Below are positions 16,560-26,981 of a stretch of 64,000 nucleotides of DNA, one piece after another. A program made the translations under genes and the position numbers. How positions within the stretch are numbered: position 1 is the first letter of the stretch; each line of letters starts with the position of its first letter. The notes beneath the pieces are model-generated. The model was given only the letters and a program-made list of their open reading frames with translations. It was not told the DNA's origin and did not search any database. This DNA is from Microbacterium sp. 1.5R (GTDB lineage Bacteria; Actinomycetota; Actinomycetes; Actinomycetales; Microbacteriaceae): assembly GCF_001889265.1 (NCBI RefSeq), contig NZ_CP018151.1:310001-374000 (forward strand), given 5' to 3'.

Positions 16560-18566
16560 ATGACCTCGCCCCACGCCTGGCCCGACCTGCGCGGAATCGC
16601 CTACGGCGGCGACTACAACCCCGAGCAGTGGTCGCCCGAGACGTGGCGCGAAGACGTCATCCTGATGCGCGAGGCCGGGGTGAACCTGGTCAGTGTCGGC
16701 ATCTTCTCGTGGGCGCTCATCGAGGTCTCCGAGGGCGAGTTCGACTTCGCCTGGCTCGACGAGCTGCTCGACCTCCTGCACGAGAACGACATCAGGGTCG
16801 ACCTCGGCACCCCGACGGCCTCGCCGCCCGCCTGGTTCTTCGCGAGCAACCCCGACGCGCACGTCATCGACCGCGAGGGCCGCACGATGGGCTTCGGCTC
16901 GCGCGGCATGGCCTCGCACTCGTCGCCGGCCTACCGCGAGGCGATCGTGCGGATCGCGGATGCTCTCGCGGTGCGTTACGCACAGCATCCTTCCGTCGTG
17001 CTGTGGCACGTGCACAACGAGTACGGCGTTCCCGTCGGCGAGGACTATTCGCAGAACGCGGTCGCCGCCTTCCGGCTCTGGCTCCAGGAGAAGTACGGCT
17101 CGCTCGACGCACTGAACAGCGCGTGGGGCACCGCCTTCTGGGGCCAGCACTACTCGGCATGGGAGCACGTCGGCGCCCCGGCCATCGCCCCGAGCGTCGT
17201 GAACCCCGCCCAGCGCCTGGACTTCGCGCGCTTCACCGATCACCAGCTGCGCGCGTGCTTCATCGCCGAGCGCGACGCGATCCGCGCGCACGCCGCCCAG
17301 CCCATCACGACCAACTTCATGGCGAACCAGAGCTGGACCACGGACCTCTGGGCGTGGGGCCGCGAGGTCGACATCGTCTCGGACGACCACTACCTGTGGG
17401 CCGCCGATGAAGACGCTCACATCGGCCTGGCGATCGCCGCCGACCTCAGCCGCTCGGTGGGCGGCGGCAAGCCGTGGATCCTCATGGAGCACTCGACCTC
17501 GGCCGTGAACTGGCAGCCGCGCAACATCGCGAAGCGCCGGGGAGAGATGAAGCGCAACTCGCTCACGCACCTCGGTCGCGGGGCCGACGGCATCCTGTTC
17601 TTCCAGTGGCGCGCCGGGCGCTCCGGTGCGGAGAAGTTCCACTCGGCGATGCTGCCGCACGCCGGCACCGAGTCGCGGGTCTTCCGCGAGGTCGTCGATC
17701 TGGGTGCAGCACTCGGCCGCCTCGACGAGGTGCAGGGCAGCGTCGTGAAGGCCGACGTCGCGATCCTCTGGGACTTCGAATCGTTCTGGGCGCAGGACCT
17801 CGAGTGGCGCCCGTCCGAAGACGTCACGCACGCCGCCCAGGTGCGCCGCTTCTACGAGCAGCTCTGGCGTGACGGCATCACGGTCGACTTCGCCCTGCCC
17901 GGCCAGGACCTCTCGGGCTACCGCCTGGTCGTCGCTCCGGCGCAGTATCTGCTGAGCACGGCGGATGCCGCCAACCTCACCGCCTACGTCAACGACGGCG
18001 GCACCCTGCTCGTGTCGTTCTTCTCGGCGATCGTCGACGAGAACGACGCCGTGCACGCCGGTGGCTTCGTCGCGCCGTTGCGCGAGGCGCTCGGCCTCAC
18101 GGTCGAGGAGTTCCTGCCGCTGCGCGAGGGCGAGAGCCACGGCCTCGACTGGGTCGACCACGAGGGCATCGTCGCCGACGTCTGGCAGGAGGACATCGCG
18201 CTCGAAGGCGCCGAGGTCGTCGCGAACTTCTCGGGCGGACCCGGCGAGGGCGAGCCGGCGATCACCCGCAACGCGCATGGCGCCGGGACCGGCTGGTACG
18301 TCGGCACCCGTCTGGATGCCGCGGGCATGCGCGCCCTTCTCCACGAGGTCTACGCGGATGCCGACATCACCCCGTCGGGTGTCGCCGACGGCCTCGAGGT
18401 CATCACGCGTCACGGCGCCGACGCGGTCTACCGGATCGCCGTGAACCACCGTGACGACGACGTCGAGCTCGATGCCTCGGGCATCGAGCTCCTCAGCGGC
18501 GCCGAGGTCTCGGGCGCCCTGACCATCGCGGCGGGCGGCGTCGCCGTCATCCGCACCTCCCACTGA
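16560..18566 (+). CDS. ganA: beta-galactosidase, glycoside hydrolase family 42
   Basis: 668-residue cytoplasmic GH42 enzyme that cleaves galacto-oligosaccharides released from galactan. N-terminal TIM barrel opens with RGIAYGGDYNPEQW; the acid/base Glu is E154 in WHVHNEYG and the nucleophile is E310 in ILMEHSTSAVNW; the trimerisation and C-terminal beta domains follow. There is no signal peptide. ATG 16560 with GGAG upstream is preferred to ATG 16503, which lies only five bases from an operator and would add 19 residues without family likeness. First gene of the operon. Confidence 0.92.
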   Translation: MTSPHAWPDLRGIAYGGDYNPEQWSPETWREDVILMREAGVNLVSVGIFSWALIEVSEGEFDFAWLDELLDLLHENDIRVDLGTPTASPPAWFFASNPDAHVIDREGRTMGFGSRGMASHSSPAYREAIVRIADALAVRYAQHPSVVLWHVHNEYGVPVGEDYSQNAVAAFRLWLQEKYGSLDALNSAWGTAFWGQHYSAWEHVGAPAIAPSVVNPAQRLDFARFTDHQLRACFIAERDAIRAHAAQPITTNFMANQSWTTDLWAWGREVDIVSDDHYLWAADEDAHIGLAIAADLSRSVGGGKPWILMEHSTSAVNWQPRNIAKRRGEMKRNSLTHLGRGADGILFFQWRAGRSGAEKFHSAMLPHAGTESRVFREVVDLGAALGRLDEVQGSVVKADVAILWDFESFWAQDLEWRPSEDVTHAAQVRRFYEQLWRDGITVDFALPGQDLSGYRLVVAPAQYLLSTADAANLTAYVNDGGTLLVSFFSAIVDENDAVHAGGFVAPLREALGLTVEEFLPLREGESHGLDWVDHEGIVADVWQEDIALEGAEVVANFSGGPGEGEPAITRNAHGAGTGWYVGTRLDAAGMRALLHEVYADADITPSGVADGLEVITRHGADAVYRIAVNHRDDDVELDASGIELLSGAEVSGALTIAAGGVAVIRTSH

Positions 18567-18635
18567 CCGCACGAACCGCACGAACCGCACGAACCGCTTC
18601 ACCCCGCACCACCCGCTTCACCCAGCACCACCCAC
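18566..18635. repeat. short tandem repeats between ganA and ganS
   Basis: Three copies of ACCGCACGA (18566-18592) followed by two 19-base copies of TTCACCCNGCACCACCCRC (18598-18635). They fill most of the 124-base gap before the binding-protein gene, where a promoter or ribosome site could otherwise be expected. Confidence 0.8.
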
Positions 18636-18690
18636 TCACCGGTCGCGATGACGCGCAGCGCATCGTCGGCCACGACAGATAGGAAAACGC

Positions 18691-19917
18691 ATGCGCAAGC
18701 ACATCGGAGTCGGCGCACTCGCTCTGGCCGCGGCCGTGGTCCTCGCGGGCTGCTCCGCCGGCGCACCCGAAGGCGGCGACGACGCCGCATCCGGCGACGG
18801 CGCGGAACTCGTCATCTGGACGGACGCCGAGCGCGAAGCCGCGATCACCGCCGCCGCAGAGGCGTTCGAGGAGGAGACCGGCGCGAAGGTCACCCTCGTG
18901 CAGAAGAACTTCGAGGACCTCCGCAACGACTTCATCGCACAGGTCCCGACCGGAGAGGGCCCCGACATCACGGTCGGCGCCCACGACTGGCTCGGCGCGC
19001 TCGTCGCGGCCGGTGTCGTCGACACGATCGACCTGGGCGACAAGGCGTCGGAGTTCGAGCAGGTCGCGCTCGACGCCATGACGTACGACGGTCAGCTGTA
19101 TGCGATGCCGTACTCGCTCGAGACCATCGCCCTCGTGCAGAACGTCGACCTGGTCGGCGCGGAGGCTCCCGCCAGCTGGGACGACATGATCGCCAAGGGC
19201 GTCGCCGCCGGCACCGAGCGCCCGTTCGTCATCAACACGGGTGGCGAGACCGGCGACGGATACACGATGTACGGACTGCAGACCTCGTTCGGCGCCCCCG
19301 TCTTCGTGCAGGACGACACCGGCTCGTACACGAGCGAGGTCGGCATGGGCGGCGCGCCCGGCGAGGCGTTCGCCACGTGGCTCGGAGCCAACGGGTCGAA
19401 CGGCACCGGCTACATCTCGACCACGGTCGACTACGACATCAACAACGAGCTGTTCGCGTCGGGCAAGGCCCCGTACACGATCCAGGGCCCGTGGGCCATC
19501 AGCGCGTTCGAGGGCGTCAACGTCGCCGTGAACCCGATCCCATCTGCGGGTGGCGAGACCGCTGCGCCGTTCGTCGGCGTGCAGGGCTTCTACCTCTCCA
19601 GCAAGAGCAAGAACGCGCTGCTCGCGCAGGAGTTCCTCGTGAACTACCTCGGCACCGAAGACGCGCAGCGCGCGCTGTACGAGGCCGACCCGCGCATCCC
19701 GGCGTGGACCACGCTCGCCGAAGAGGTGTCGTCCGACCCGATCACGGCCGGATTCGTGGCCTCGGCGCAGACCGGCGTCCCGATGCCGTCGATCCCCGAG
19801 ATGGGCTCCGTCTGGGACCTGTGGAACGCCGCGCAGGCGCAGATCATCAACGGCGCCGACCCGGTGTCGACGTGGAACACCATGGTCGCCGACCTCGAGA
19901 CGACCCTCGCCGGCTGA
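18691..19917 (+). CDS. ganS: galacto-oligosaccharide ABC transporter substrate-binding lipoprotein
   Basis: 408-residue extracytoplasmic binding protein of the MalE/CycB type. Lipobox LAGC with lipidated Cys21; mature part starts with a Gly/Ala/Asp linker and then ELVIWTDAEREAAI. The GKAPYTIQGPWAI stretch is typical of maltodextrin/galactan-binding proteins. It follows the GH42 gene and precedes two MalFG-type permeases; no ATPase gene is in the operon, so a shared MsiK/MsmX-type ATPase elsewhere is likely. A perfect hairpin follows eight bases after the stop. Confidence 0.9.
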   Translation: MRKHIGVGALALAAAVVLAGCSAGAPEGGDDAASGDGAELVIWTDAEREAAITAAAEAFEEETGAKVTLVQKNFEDLRNDFIAQVPTGEGPDITVGAHDWLGALVAAGVVDTIDLGDKASEFEQVALDAMTYDGQLYAMPYSLETIALVQNVDLVGAEAPASWDDMIAKGVAAGTERPFVINTGGETGDGYTMYGLQTSFGAPVFVQDDTGSYTSEVGMGGAPGEAFATWLGANGSNGTGYISTTVDYDINNELFASGKAPYTIQGPWAISAFEGVNVAVNPIPSAGGETAAPFVGVQGFYLSSKSKNALLAQEFLVNYLGTEDAQRALYEADPRIPAWTTLAEEVSSDPITAGFVASAQTGVPMPSIPEMGSVWDLWNAAQAQIINGADPVSTWNTMVADLETTLAG

Positions 19918-19924
19918 CCCCGCC

Positions 19925-19956
19925 GGACGGGGAGGGGCCCGAACCCCTCCCCGTCC
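19925..19956 (+). terminator. perfect hairpin between ganS and ganP
   Basis: 13-bp perfect G+C stem (19925-19937 with 19944-19956) and six-base loop CCCGAA, no T-tract. It starts eight bases after the binding-protein stop. Such a structure can protect the upstream mRNA or reduce read-through so that the binding protein outnumbers the permeases. Confidence 0.75.
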
Positions 19957-19981
19957 TGCGATCCTCAGACAGGACGCACAC

Positions 19982-21604
19982 ATGACGATCCAGGCACCGC
20001 CCGCCGAGGCGCCCACTCCCGTGGTGAAGCCCTCGCGCGAGTCCCATGCCCGCCGCTTCCGCGGCCTCGGCTGGGGCTTCCTCATCAAGCTCGCGCTCAT
20101 GGCGCTGGTCAACGCCTTCGGCATCATGACGGCCATCTCGGCCTGGAGCGCCGAGTCGTGGATCGTGCTCGGCGTCGTCGTGCTGCTGGTGATCATCGCC
20201 GACTGGGTGTACTTCACCCGCAGGGCGCTGCCGCTGAAGTACCTGCTGCCCGGGCTGATCTTCCTGCTCGTCTTCCAGATCTTCATCTTCGGCTACACGG
20301 CCTACATCGCCTTCACGAACTACGGCACCGGTCACGTCGGCACCCAGGAGCAGGCGGTCGAGGCCGCACTGATCCAGGGCGAGCGCCGCATCGAGGGCTC
20401 GTCCGACTACCCGCTGTCGATCGTGCAGCGCGGCGCAGAGCTCGGCTTCGCGATCGTCGATGACGACGGCGACGTGCAGGTCGGCTCGGCCACCGAGCCG
20501 CTGACCACCGCATCCGGTGCCGAGATCGGCGCGACCGGCGCCCCCAGCGAGGTGCCCGGGTGGGAGGTCGTCCCGAGGGCGACCGTGCTGACCGATCCGG
20601 CACTCGGCGCGACCATCAAGGACCTCAGGGTGCCCGTGTCGGACGACCCGAACGACGGCTCCATCCGCACACGGGAGGGCTCGACCGGCTCGGTGTACGA
20701 ACCGACGCTGGTGTGGGATGCCGAGGCGCAGACCATCACGGACACGCAGTCGGGCACGGTCTACACCGCCACAGAACTCGGGGCGTTCGTGGCCGAGGAC
20801 GGCACGGCGCTGCCGACGGGCTGGTCGGTCAACGTCGGCTTCGCCAACTTCCTGAAGCTCTTCACCGACGCGAATCTCGCGGGCACTCTGCTGAGCGTGA
20901 CCGTCTGGACCTTCGCGTTCGCGATCCTCTCGGTCGTCCTCAGCTTCGCCGTGGGGCTCGGCCTCGCGATCGTCTACAACGACCCGCGGGTCAAGGGTCG
21001 CCGGTTCCTGCGAGCGCTGTTCATCCTGCCCTACGCGTTTCCCGCGTTCATGGCCGCGCTGCTGTTCCGCGGCATGTTCAACGCCGAGTTCGGCGTCATC
21101 AACGACCTGTTCTTCTTCGGGTCGCAGATCAACTGGCTCGGCGACCCATGGCTGACCCGGGCGGCGGTGATCTTCGTCAACGTCTGGCTGAGCTACCCCT
21201 ACTGGTTCCTCGTCTGCACCGGAGCCCTGCAGTCGCTCCCCGGTGAGACGCTCGAGGCCGCCGAGATCGACGGGGCCAACAAGCTGCAGCGCTTCCGCGC
21301 CATCGTGCTGCCGCTGCTGCTCGTCTCGACCGCTCCGCTGCTGATCGCCTCGTTCGCGGTGGCGTTCAACAACTTCACCGTCATCTACACCTTCAACAAC
21401 GGCGGGCCGGCGATCGCCGGAGCGCCCTACGCACTGGGTTCGACCGACATCCTCGTCTCGGCCATCTACGACGTCTCAGGCGTCTCGGGTGGTGCGGCCG
21501 ACTACGGCCTCGCGAGTGCGCTGTCGATCATCGCCTTCATCGTGGTCGGTCTCATCTCAGCGCTGAGCTTCCGACAGACCCGCAAGCTCGAGGAGTACCA
21601 GTGA
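19982..21604 (+). CDS. ganP: galacto-oligosaccharide ABC permease, MalF type
   Basis: 540-residue permease with a MalF-like layout: two N-terminal helices, an extra helix, then a long extracytoplasmic loop (about residues 115-285, Asp/Thr/Gly-rich) and the core helices. The ATPase-docking EAA motif is EAAEIDGANKLQRF near residue 425. Its long external loop matches MalF of maltose-type importers. ATG 19982 and the overlap with ganQ show tight coupling. Confidence 0.9.
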   Translation: MTIQAPPAEAPTPVVKPSRESHARRFRGLGWGFLIKLALMALVNAFGIMTAISAWSAESWIVLGVVVLLVIIADWVYFTRRALPLKYLLPGLIFLLVFQIFIFGYTAYIAFTNYGTGHVGTQEQAVEAALIQGERRIEGSSDYPLSIVQRGAELGFAIVDDDGDVQVGSATEPLTTASGAEIGATGAPSEVPGWEVVPRATVLTDPALGATIKDLRVPVSDDPNDGSIRTREGSTGSVYEPTLVWDAEAQTITDTQSGTVYTATELGAFVAEDGTALPTGWSVNVGFANFLKLFTDANLAGTLLSVTVWTFAFAILSVVLSFAVGLGLAIVYNDPRVKGRRFLRALFILPYAFPAFMAALLFRGMFNAEFGVINDLFFFGSQINWLGDPWLTRAAVIFVNVWLSYPYWFLVCTGALQSLPGETLEAAEIDGANKLQRFRAIVLPLLLVSTAPLLIASFAVAFNNFTVIYTFNNGGPAIAGAPYALGSTDILVSAIYDVSGVSGGAADYGLASALSIIAFIVVGLISALSFRQTRKLEEYQ

Positions 21605-22515
21605 TGAGTGAGACCAGAGTCATCGTGACCGGTTCATCGAAGGATGCCGAGGCCGCGCGCGCGGGCGCACGTCGGCGTCGCTGGTGGGGCGAGGTCGGCT
21701 GGAAGTACATCCTCGCCGCCGGCGTGCTGTTCTTCGCCGCGTTCCCGCTCGTCTACGTCCTCTCGGCCTCGCTCAACCCGAACGGCAGCCTTGCGGCATC
21801 CAGTGCACTGTTCAGCGCGTTCGACCCGGCGAACTACATCGCTCTGGGTGAATCCCGCTACTGGGTCTGGTTCGGCAACACCCTGCTGATCGGCGGCGTC
21901 ACCGCAGTCGGCTCGGTGCTCATGGGCGCCTGCGGCGCGTACGCGTTCTCCCGGTTCCGGTTCAGCGGACGACGCGCCAGCCTCACCACCCTGCTCGTGC
22001 TGCAGATGTTCCCGCAGGCGCTCGCGTTCATCGCGATCTTCCTGATGCTGCAGACGATCGGCGACGTCGTGCCGGCGCTCGGCATCAACTCGAAGATCGC
22101 CCTGATCTGCGTGTACCTCGGTGGCGCGCTCGGCGCGAACACCTTCCTGATGTACGGGTTCTTCAACACGATCCCCGTCGAGATCGACGAGTCGGCGAAG
22201 ATCGACGGGGCCAGCCACGCGCAGATCTTCTGGCGGCTCATCATGCCGCTGGTCGTGCCGATCCTCGCGGTCGTCGCCCTGCTCGCGTTCCTCGCGGCGT
22301 TCGGCGACTTCATCCTGTCGAAGATCATCCTCACGTCCGAGGACAACTGGACCCTCGCCGTCGGCATGTACCAGTGGGTCTCGAACCAGCTGACCTCACG
22401 CTGGGGGCTCTTCGCCGCCGGCGTCGTGGTCGCCGCCGTGCCCGTGCTCGCGCTGTTCTTCTCGCTGCAGAAGTACATCGTGGGCGGGCTCACCCAGGGA
22501 TCCGTCAAGGGCTGA
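21604..22515 (+). CDS. ganQ: galacto-oligosaccharide ABC permease, MalG type
   Basis: 303-residue partner permease with six helices and EAA motif EIDESAKIDGASHAQIFWRL near residue 197. ATG 21604 overlaps the ganP stop by one base; a GTG at 21601 is an alternative. C-terminal KYIVGGLTQGSVKG is the usual end of MalG proteins. Confidence 0.9.
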   Translation: MSETRVIVTGSSKDAEAARAGARRRRWWGEVGWKYILAAGVLFFAAFPLVYVLSASLNPNGSLAASSALFSAFDPANYIALGESRYWVWFGNTLLIGGVTAVGSVLMGACGAYAFSRFRFSGRRASLTTLLVLQMFPQALAFIAIFLMLQTIGDVVPALGINSKIALICVYLGGALGANTFLMYGFFNTIPVEIDESAKIDGASHAQIFWRLIMPLVVPILAVVALLAFLAAFGDFILSKIILTSEDNWTLAVGMYQWVSNQLTSRWGLFAAGVVVAAVPVLALFFSLQKYIVGGLTQGSVKG

Positions 22516-22544
22516 TCCGCACCTCCACCGCTCGAAAGGCCGTC

Positions 22545-25319
22545 ATGCACCGTCGCACGCGTTCCCTTCTCTCCACCGCCCTGGCCACGGTCACCGCCGT
22601 CGCCCTGATCGGCGTCGCGCTGCCGGCGTCGGCCGCCTCGCCGGCGGCATCCGCTCTCGCTCCTGCGGCTGTCTCGGTCGACGGGCCGGTGAATGCCACC
22701 ATCACCGTCCCCCGGGTCGAGAACCTGCCGGACCACTTCATCGGCGGCGTCGACGTCTCGTCGGTGCTGTCGCTCGAGGAATCGGGCGTGGTGTTCCGCG
22801 ACGCCCAGGGCGCGCCGGGCGACCTGTTCGAGATCCTCGCGGACGCCGGGGTCACCGACGTGCGCGTGCGCGTCTGGAACGACCCGTTCGACGCGAACGG
22901 CAACGGCTACGGCGGGGGCGATGTCGACGTCGATCGGGCGATCGAGATCTCGCAGCGAGCGACGGATGCCGGCCTCGGCGTGCTCGTCGACTTCCACTAC
23001 TCCGACTTCTGGGCCGACCCCGCGAAGCAGCAGGCGCCCAAGGCGTGGGAGGGGATGACCGCCGACCAGGTGGCGACCGAGGTGGGTGCCTTCACGCGCG
23101 ATGCGGTGCGTCGCCTGGTCGATGCGGGTGTCGACCTCCGCATGGTGCAGGTCGGCAATGAGACGAACGGCGGAGTCGCCGGAGTGCGCGGCTGGGATGA
23201 CATGGCGAAGGTGTTCTCGGCCGGTTCCGCCGCCGTGCGGGCCGAGGCGCCGGACACGCTCGTCGCCCTGCACTTCACCAACCCCGAGCGCGCCGGGTTC
23301 TACGCCGACGTCGCCGCGCAGCTCGATCGCCGCGACGTCGACTACGACGTGTTCGCGTCGTCGTACTACCCGTTCTGGCACGGGACTCCCGAGAACCTCA
23401 CGGCCGTGCTCTCGCACGTCGCCGAGACCTACGGCAAGAAGGTCATGGTCGCCGAGACCTCGTGGGCGTTCACGCTCGACGACGGAGACGGTCACGGCAA
23501 CGTCGTCGACCTGGCGTCCGAGGCGACGCAGTACCCGGTGAGCGTGCAGGGTCAGGCCGATGCCGTGCGCGCGGTCGTGCAGGCCGTCGCCGACGTGGGT
23601 GAGGCGGGGCTCGGCGTCTACTACTGGGAGCCCGCATGGCTGCCGGTGGGTCCGCCCGCACAGCTCGAGCAGAACAGAACGCTGTGGGAGCGCGACGGAT
23701 CGGGCTGGGCGTCGAGCTTCGCCGGCGAGTACGAGCCCGAGGACGCGGGGCACTGGTTCGGCGGATCCGCGTGGGACAACCAGGCGCTGTTCGGCTTCGA
23801 CGGCACGGCATCCGATGCGCTGAACGTCTTCTCGTACGTGCGCACCGGCGCCCAGGCCCCGCGGGCCGTCGAGTCGGTGCAGGCGGTCGCGCTGCAGGTG
23901 ACCGAGGGCGATGTCGTCGAGCTGCCCGACGAGGTCACGGTGCTCTACAACGACGGGTCGTCGGAGCAGCAGCCCGTCACCTGGTCGTCGGCGGCCGGAT
24001 TCATCGAGGGCGCCGGCGAGTACGTGATCTCGGGCGCGACGGATGCCGGCTTAGCGGCGTCGGCCACCGTCACCGTCTCGGCGCGCAACTACCTGCGCAA
24101 CCCCGGATTCGAGGACGCGGACACGAGCATGTGGAGCGTCACCGGATCGGGACTCACGCTGCGCGCGTGGGACGACCCTCGGAGCGGCACGCACTCGGCG
24201 CACTTCTATGCGGGTGCCGGATACTCGTTCGGCCTCTCGCAGACGGTCTCCGGACTGCCCGCGGGGTCGTATGTCGCACGGGCATCGCTGCAGGGCGACG
24301 GGGAGGGTGCCGACGGGGGTGCGTCGCTGTCGCTGTCGTCTGCGTCCGTCACCGGCGCCGCTGCGGCGTTCGGCTTCGACGGCTGGCGCGTGTGGTCGAC
24401 GCCGATGACCGAAGCGCTGCAGGTGGGCCCTGACGGCACGGCTGTCGTGCGAGTCTCCGCGGCGCTTCCGGCGGGGGCGTGGGGGACGATCGACGATCTC
24501 GAACTCGTGCGCGCACCGGTGCCCGGTGCCGACACCTCGCAGCTGCGAGAGCGGCGCGATGCGGCCGCGGCTCTCGACCTCGATGCCTATGTCGAGTCGT
24601 CGACCGTCGCGTTGCCCGGAGCGGTCGCTCGCGCCGACATCGTGCTGGCTGCCGCGAGTCCGAGTGCGTCAGCGGTCACGGGGGCGCTGGACGCACTGGC
24701 TGCCGCAGTCGACGCGCTCCTGCTTCAGGATGCGGCGACCACCGCGCCCGCTCGCGGAGTGCTGTCGCACGACAACGGTCACGATACGGGGCTGCTCGAC
24801 GGCGACTTCACGCTCACCATGAACCTGTGGTGGGGGCAGAACGCCACGAAGCTGCGGGTGTTCGAGAACGGTGTGCTGGTCAAGACCGTGCCGCTCACCT
24901 TCGGGGGAACCTCCGCGCAGAGCGCGCAGATCGCCGTGACCGGCAAGGCGAATGGCTCGTACGTCTACAGTGGCGAACTGGTCAATTCGCGCGGCGTGAC
25001 GGCGGTGAAGCCCGTGACGGTGACGGTGAAGGATGCCGCGCCCGGCACGCCCGTGCTCTCGGCCGACAACTGGGACGGCGACGGCTCATACACTCTCACC
25101 GCCGACATGTGGTGGGGCACCAATGCGACCTCGTATCGCCTGTATGAGGACGGCATGCTGATCTCCGAGGGCGACATGGTCGCGAACAGCCCCGCCGCGC
25201 AACGGGTGACGGTGCCGGTCGCTGATCGCGCGGTGGGGAAGCACACCTACCGCGTCGAGTTCGTGAACGCGGCCGGGAGCACCCAGAGCAAGACGCTCAC
25301 GGTGGCGGTCAAGCGCTGA
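22545..25319 (+). CDS. ganB: secreted endo-beta-1,4-galactanase, GH53, with accessory domains
   Basis: 924-residue secreted enzyme that cuts beta-1,4-galactan side chains of pectin. Signal peptide with AxA cleavage near residue 29. GH53 barrel about residues 60-430: acid/base E206 in VGNETNGG and nucleophile E304 in MVAETSWAF. Then a bacterial Ig-like domain (DEVTVLYNDGSSEQQPVTW), a CBM61-like galactan-binding domain opening NYLRNPGFEDADTSMW, a helical linker, and two similar C-terminal beta-sandwich repeats, each with a TLTxxxWWGxNAT stretch. No LPxTG or SLH, so release into the medium is expected. ATG 22545 follows GAAAGG; it is the last gene of the operon. Confidence 0.92.
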   Translation: MHRRTRSLLSTALATVTAVALIGVALPASAASPAASALAPAAVSVDGPVNATITVPRVENLPDHFIGGVDVSSVLSLEESGVVFRDAQGAPGDLFEILADAGVTDVRVRVWNDPFDANGNGYGGGDVDVDRAIEISQRATDAGLGVLVDFHYSDFWADPAKQQAPKAWEGMTADQVATEVGAFTRDAVRRLVDAGVDLRMVQVGNETNGGVAGVRGWDDMAKVFSAGSAAVRAEAPDTLVALHFTNPERAGFYADVAAQLDRRDVDYDVFASSYYPFWHGTPENLTAVLSHVAETYGKKVMVAETSWAFTLDDGDGHGNVVDLASEATQYPVSVQGQADAVRAVVQAVADVGEAGLGVYYWEPAWLPVGPPAQLEQNRTLWERDGSGWASSFAGEYEPEDAGHWFGGSAWDNQALFGFDGTASDALNVFSYVRTGAQAPRAVESVQAVALQVTEGDVVELPDEVTVLYNDGSSEQQPVTWSSAAGFIEGAGEYVISGATDAGLAASATVTVSARNYLRNPGFEDADTSMWSVTGSGLTLRAWDDPRSGTHSAHFYAGAGYSFGLSQTVSGLPAGSYVARASLQGDGEGADGGASLSLSSASVTGAAAAFGFDGWRVWSTPMTEALQVGPDGTAVVRVSAALPAGAWGTIDDLELVRAPVPGADTSQLRERRDAAAALDLDAYVESSTVALPGAVARADIVLAAASPSASAVTGALDALAAAVDALLLQDAATTAPARGVLSHDNGHDTGLLDGDFTLTMNLWWGQNATKLRVFENGVLVKTVPLTFGGTSAQSAQIAVTGKANGSYVYSGELVNSRGVTAVKPVTVTVKDAAPGTPVLSADNWDGDGSYTLTADMWWGTNATSYRLYEDGMLISEGDMVANSPAAQRVTVPVADRAVGKHTYRVEFVNAAGSTQSKTLTVAVKR

Positions 25320-25330
25320 CGTCAACACGT

Positions 25331-25370
25331 CCGAGAGCCCGACATCCTGAGGCGGATGCCGGGCTCTCGG
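25331..25370. terminator. strong hairpin between convergent ganB and hydrolase
   Basis: Arms 25331-25347 and 25354-25370 pair at 16 of 17 positions around a six-base loop. It starts 12 bases after ganB and ends 13 bases before the end of the minus-strand gene, so it probably serves both. Confidence 0.8.
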
Positions 25371-25382
25371 GCCGTTCGCGGA

Positions 25383-26299
<917 letters not shown>

Positions 26300-26319
26300 A
26301 TGTCAAGTACACTGGGGTG

Positions 26320-26883
26320 ATGACCGACGACACAGTGCGTGAACAGATCCTCGCGGCGGCCGACGAGCTCTACTACCGCAAGGGATACGCGGCCGTCGGC
26401 ATGGATGAGCTGCGGGCTGCGGCCGGCGTGTCGCTGCGTCGCCTCTATGCCCTGTTCCCATCCAAGACCGACATCGTCACGGCCGTCCTCGCGCGCAAGC
26501 ACCGAGAGTGGGAGTCGGGACTCACGGGAGCCGTGGCGGATGCCGGGGCAGACCCCCGCGAACGCCTGCTCGCCGTCTACGGGTACCTCGAGGACTGGTT
26601 CTGCACTGACGACTTCCGTGGCTGCGCGTTCATCAACGCGTTCGGCGAGCTCGGTGGCACGAACCCCGAGGTGGCCGAGATCGTGCGCGATCACAAGGCG
26701 TCGTTCCAGGCGTACATGGCCGACCTCGTCGTGGCGGCCGGAGCGCCGGCATCCCTCGCCGCGCAGCTGTCGATCCTCGCCGAGGGTGCGCAGAGCACCG
26801 CGGCGATCGCCGCCGACCCGCAGGTCGCCGTGCAGGCGCGCAACGCCGCCGAAGTGCTGATCGGCGCCGCCGTCGCCGCCTGA
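26320..26883 (+). CDS. TetR-family repressor
   Basis: 187-residue regulator with N-terminal HTH ILAAADELYYRKGYAAVGMD followed by RAAAGVSLRRLYALFPSK, and a helical ligand-binding domain with CRGCAFINAFGELG-like sequence (GCAFINAFGEL), common in TetR_C subfamilies controlling hydrolases and efflux. ATG 26320 is preferred; GTG 26317 is adjacent and in frame. It very likely controls itself and the divergent hydrolase through the two palindromes at 26250-26299. Confidence 0.88.
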   Translation: MTDDTVREQILAAADELYYRKGYAAVGMDELRAAAGVSLRRLYALFPSKTDIVTAVLARKHREWESGLTGAVADAGADPRERLLAVYGYLEDWFCTDDFRGCAFINAFGELGGTNPEVAEIVRDHKASFQAYMADLVVAAGAPASLAAQLSILAEGAQSTAAIAADPQVAVQARNAAEVLIGAAVAA

Positions 26884-26981
26884 CCGCAACGGGAGAGCAG
26901 ATTTAGCTAGCTTGGCTAGCGTTTATGCATCCCGGTGTCAAGGCTGGTGCGTTTGCGCCCTCGCGCGCGTATGTTGCGAGC

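Noticed and set aside
26904..26920. Operator GCTAGC-TTG-GCTAGC before the TspO-like gene
   Set aside because: Each half is itself a palindrome, there is no adjacent unassigned regulator, and the match is short, so a regulatory claim is not supported.
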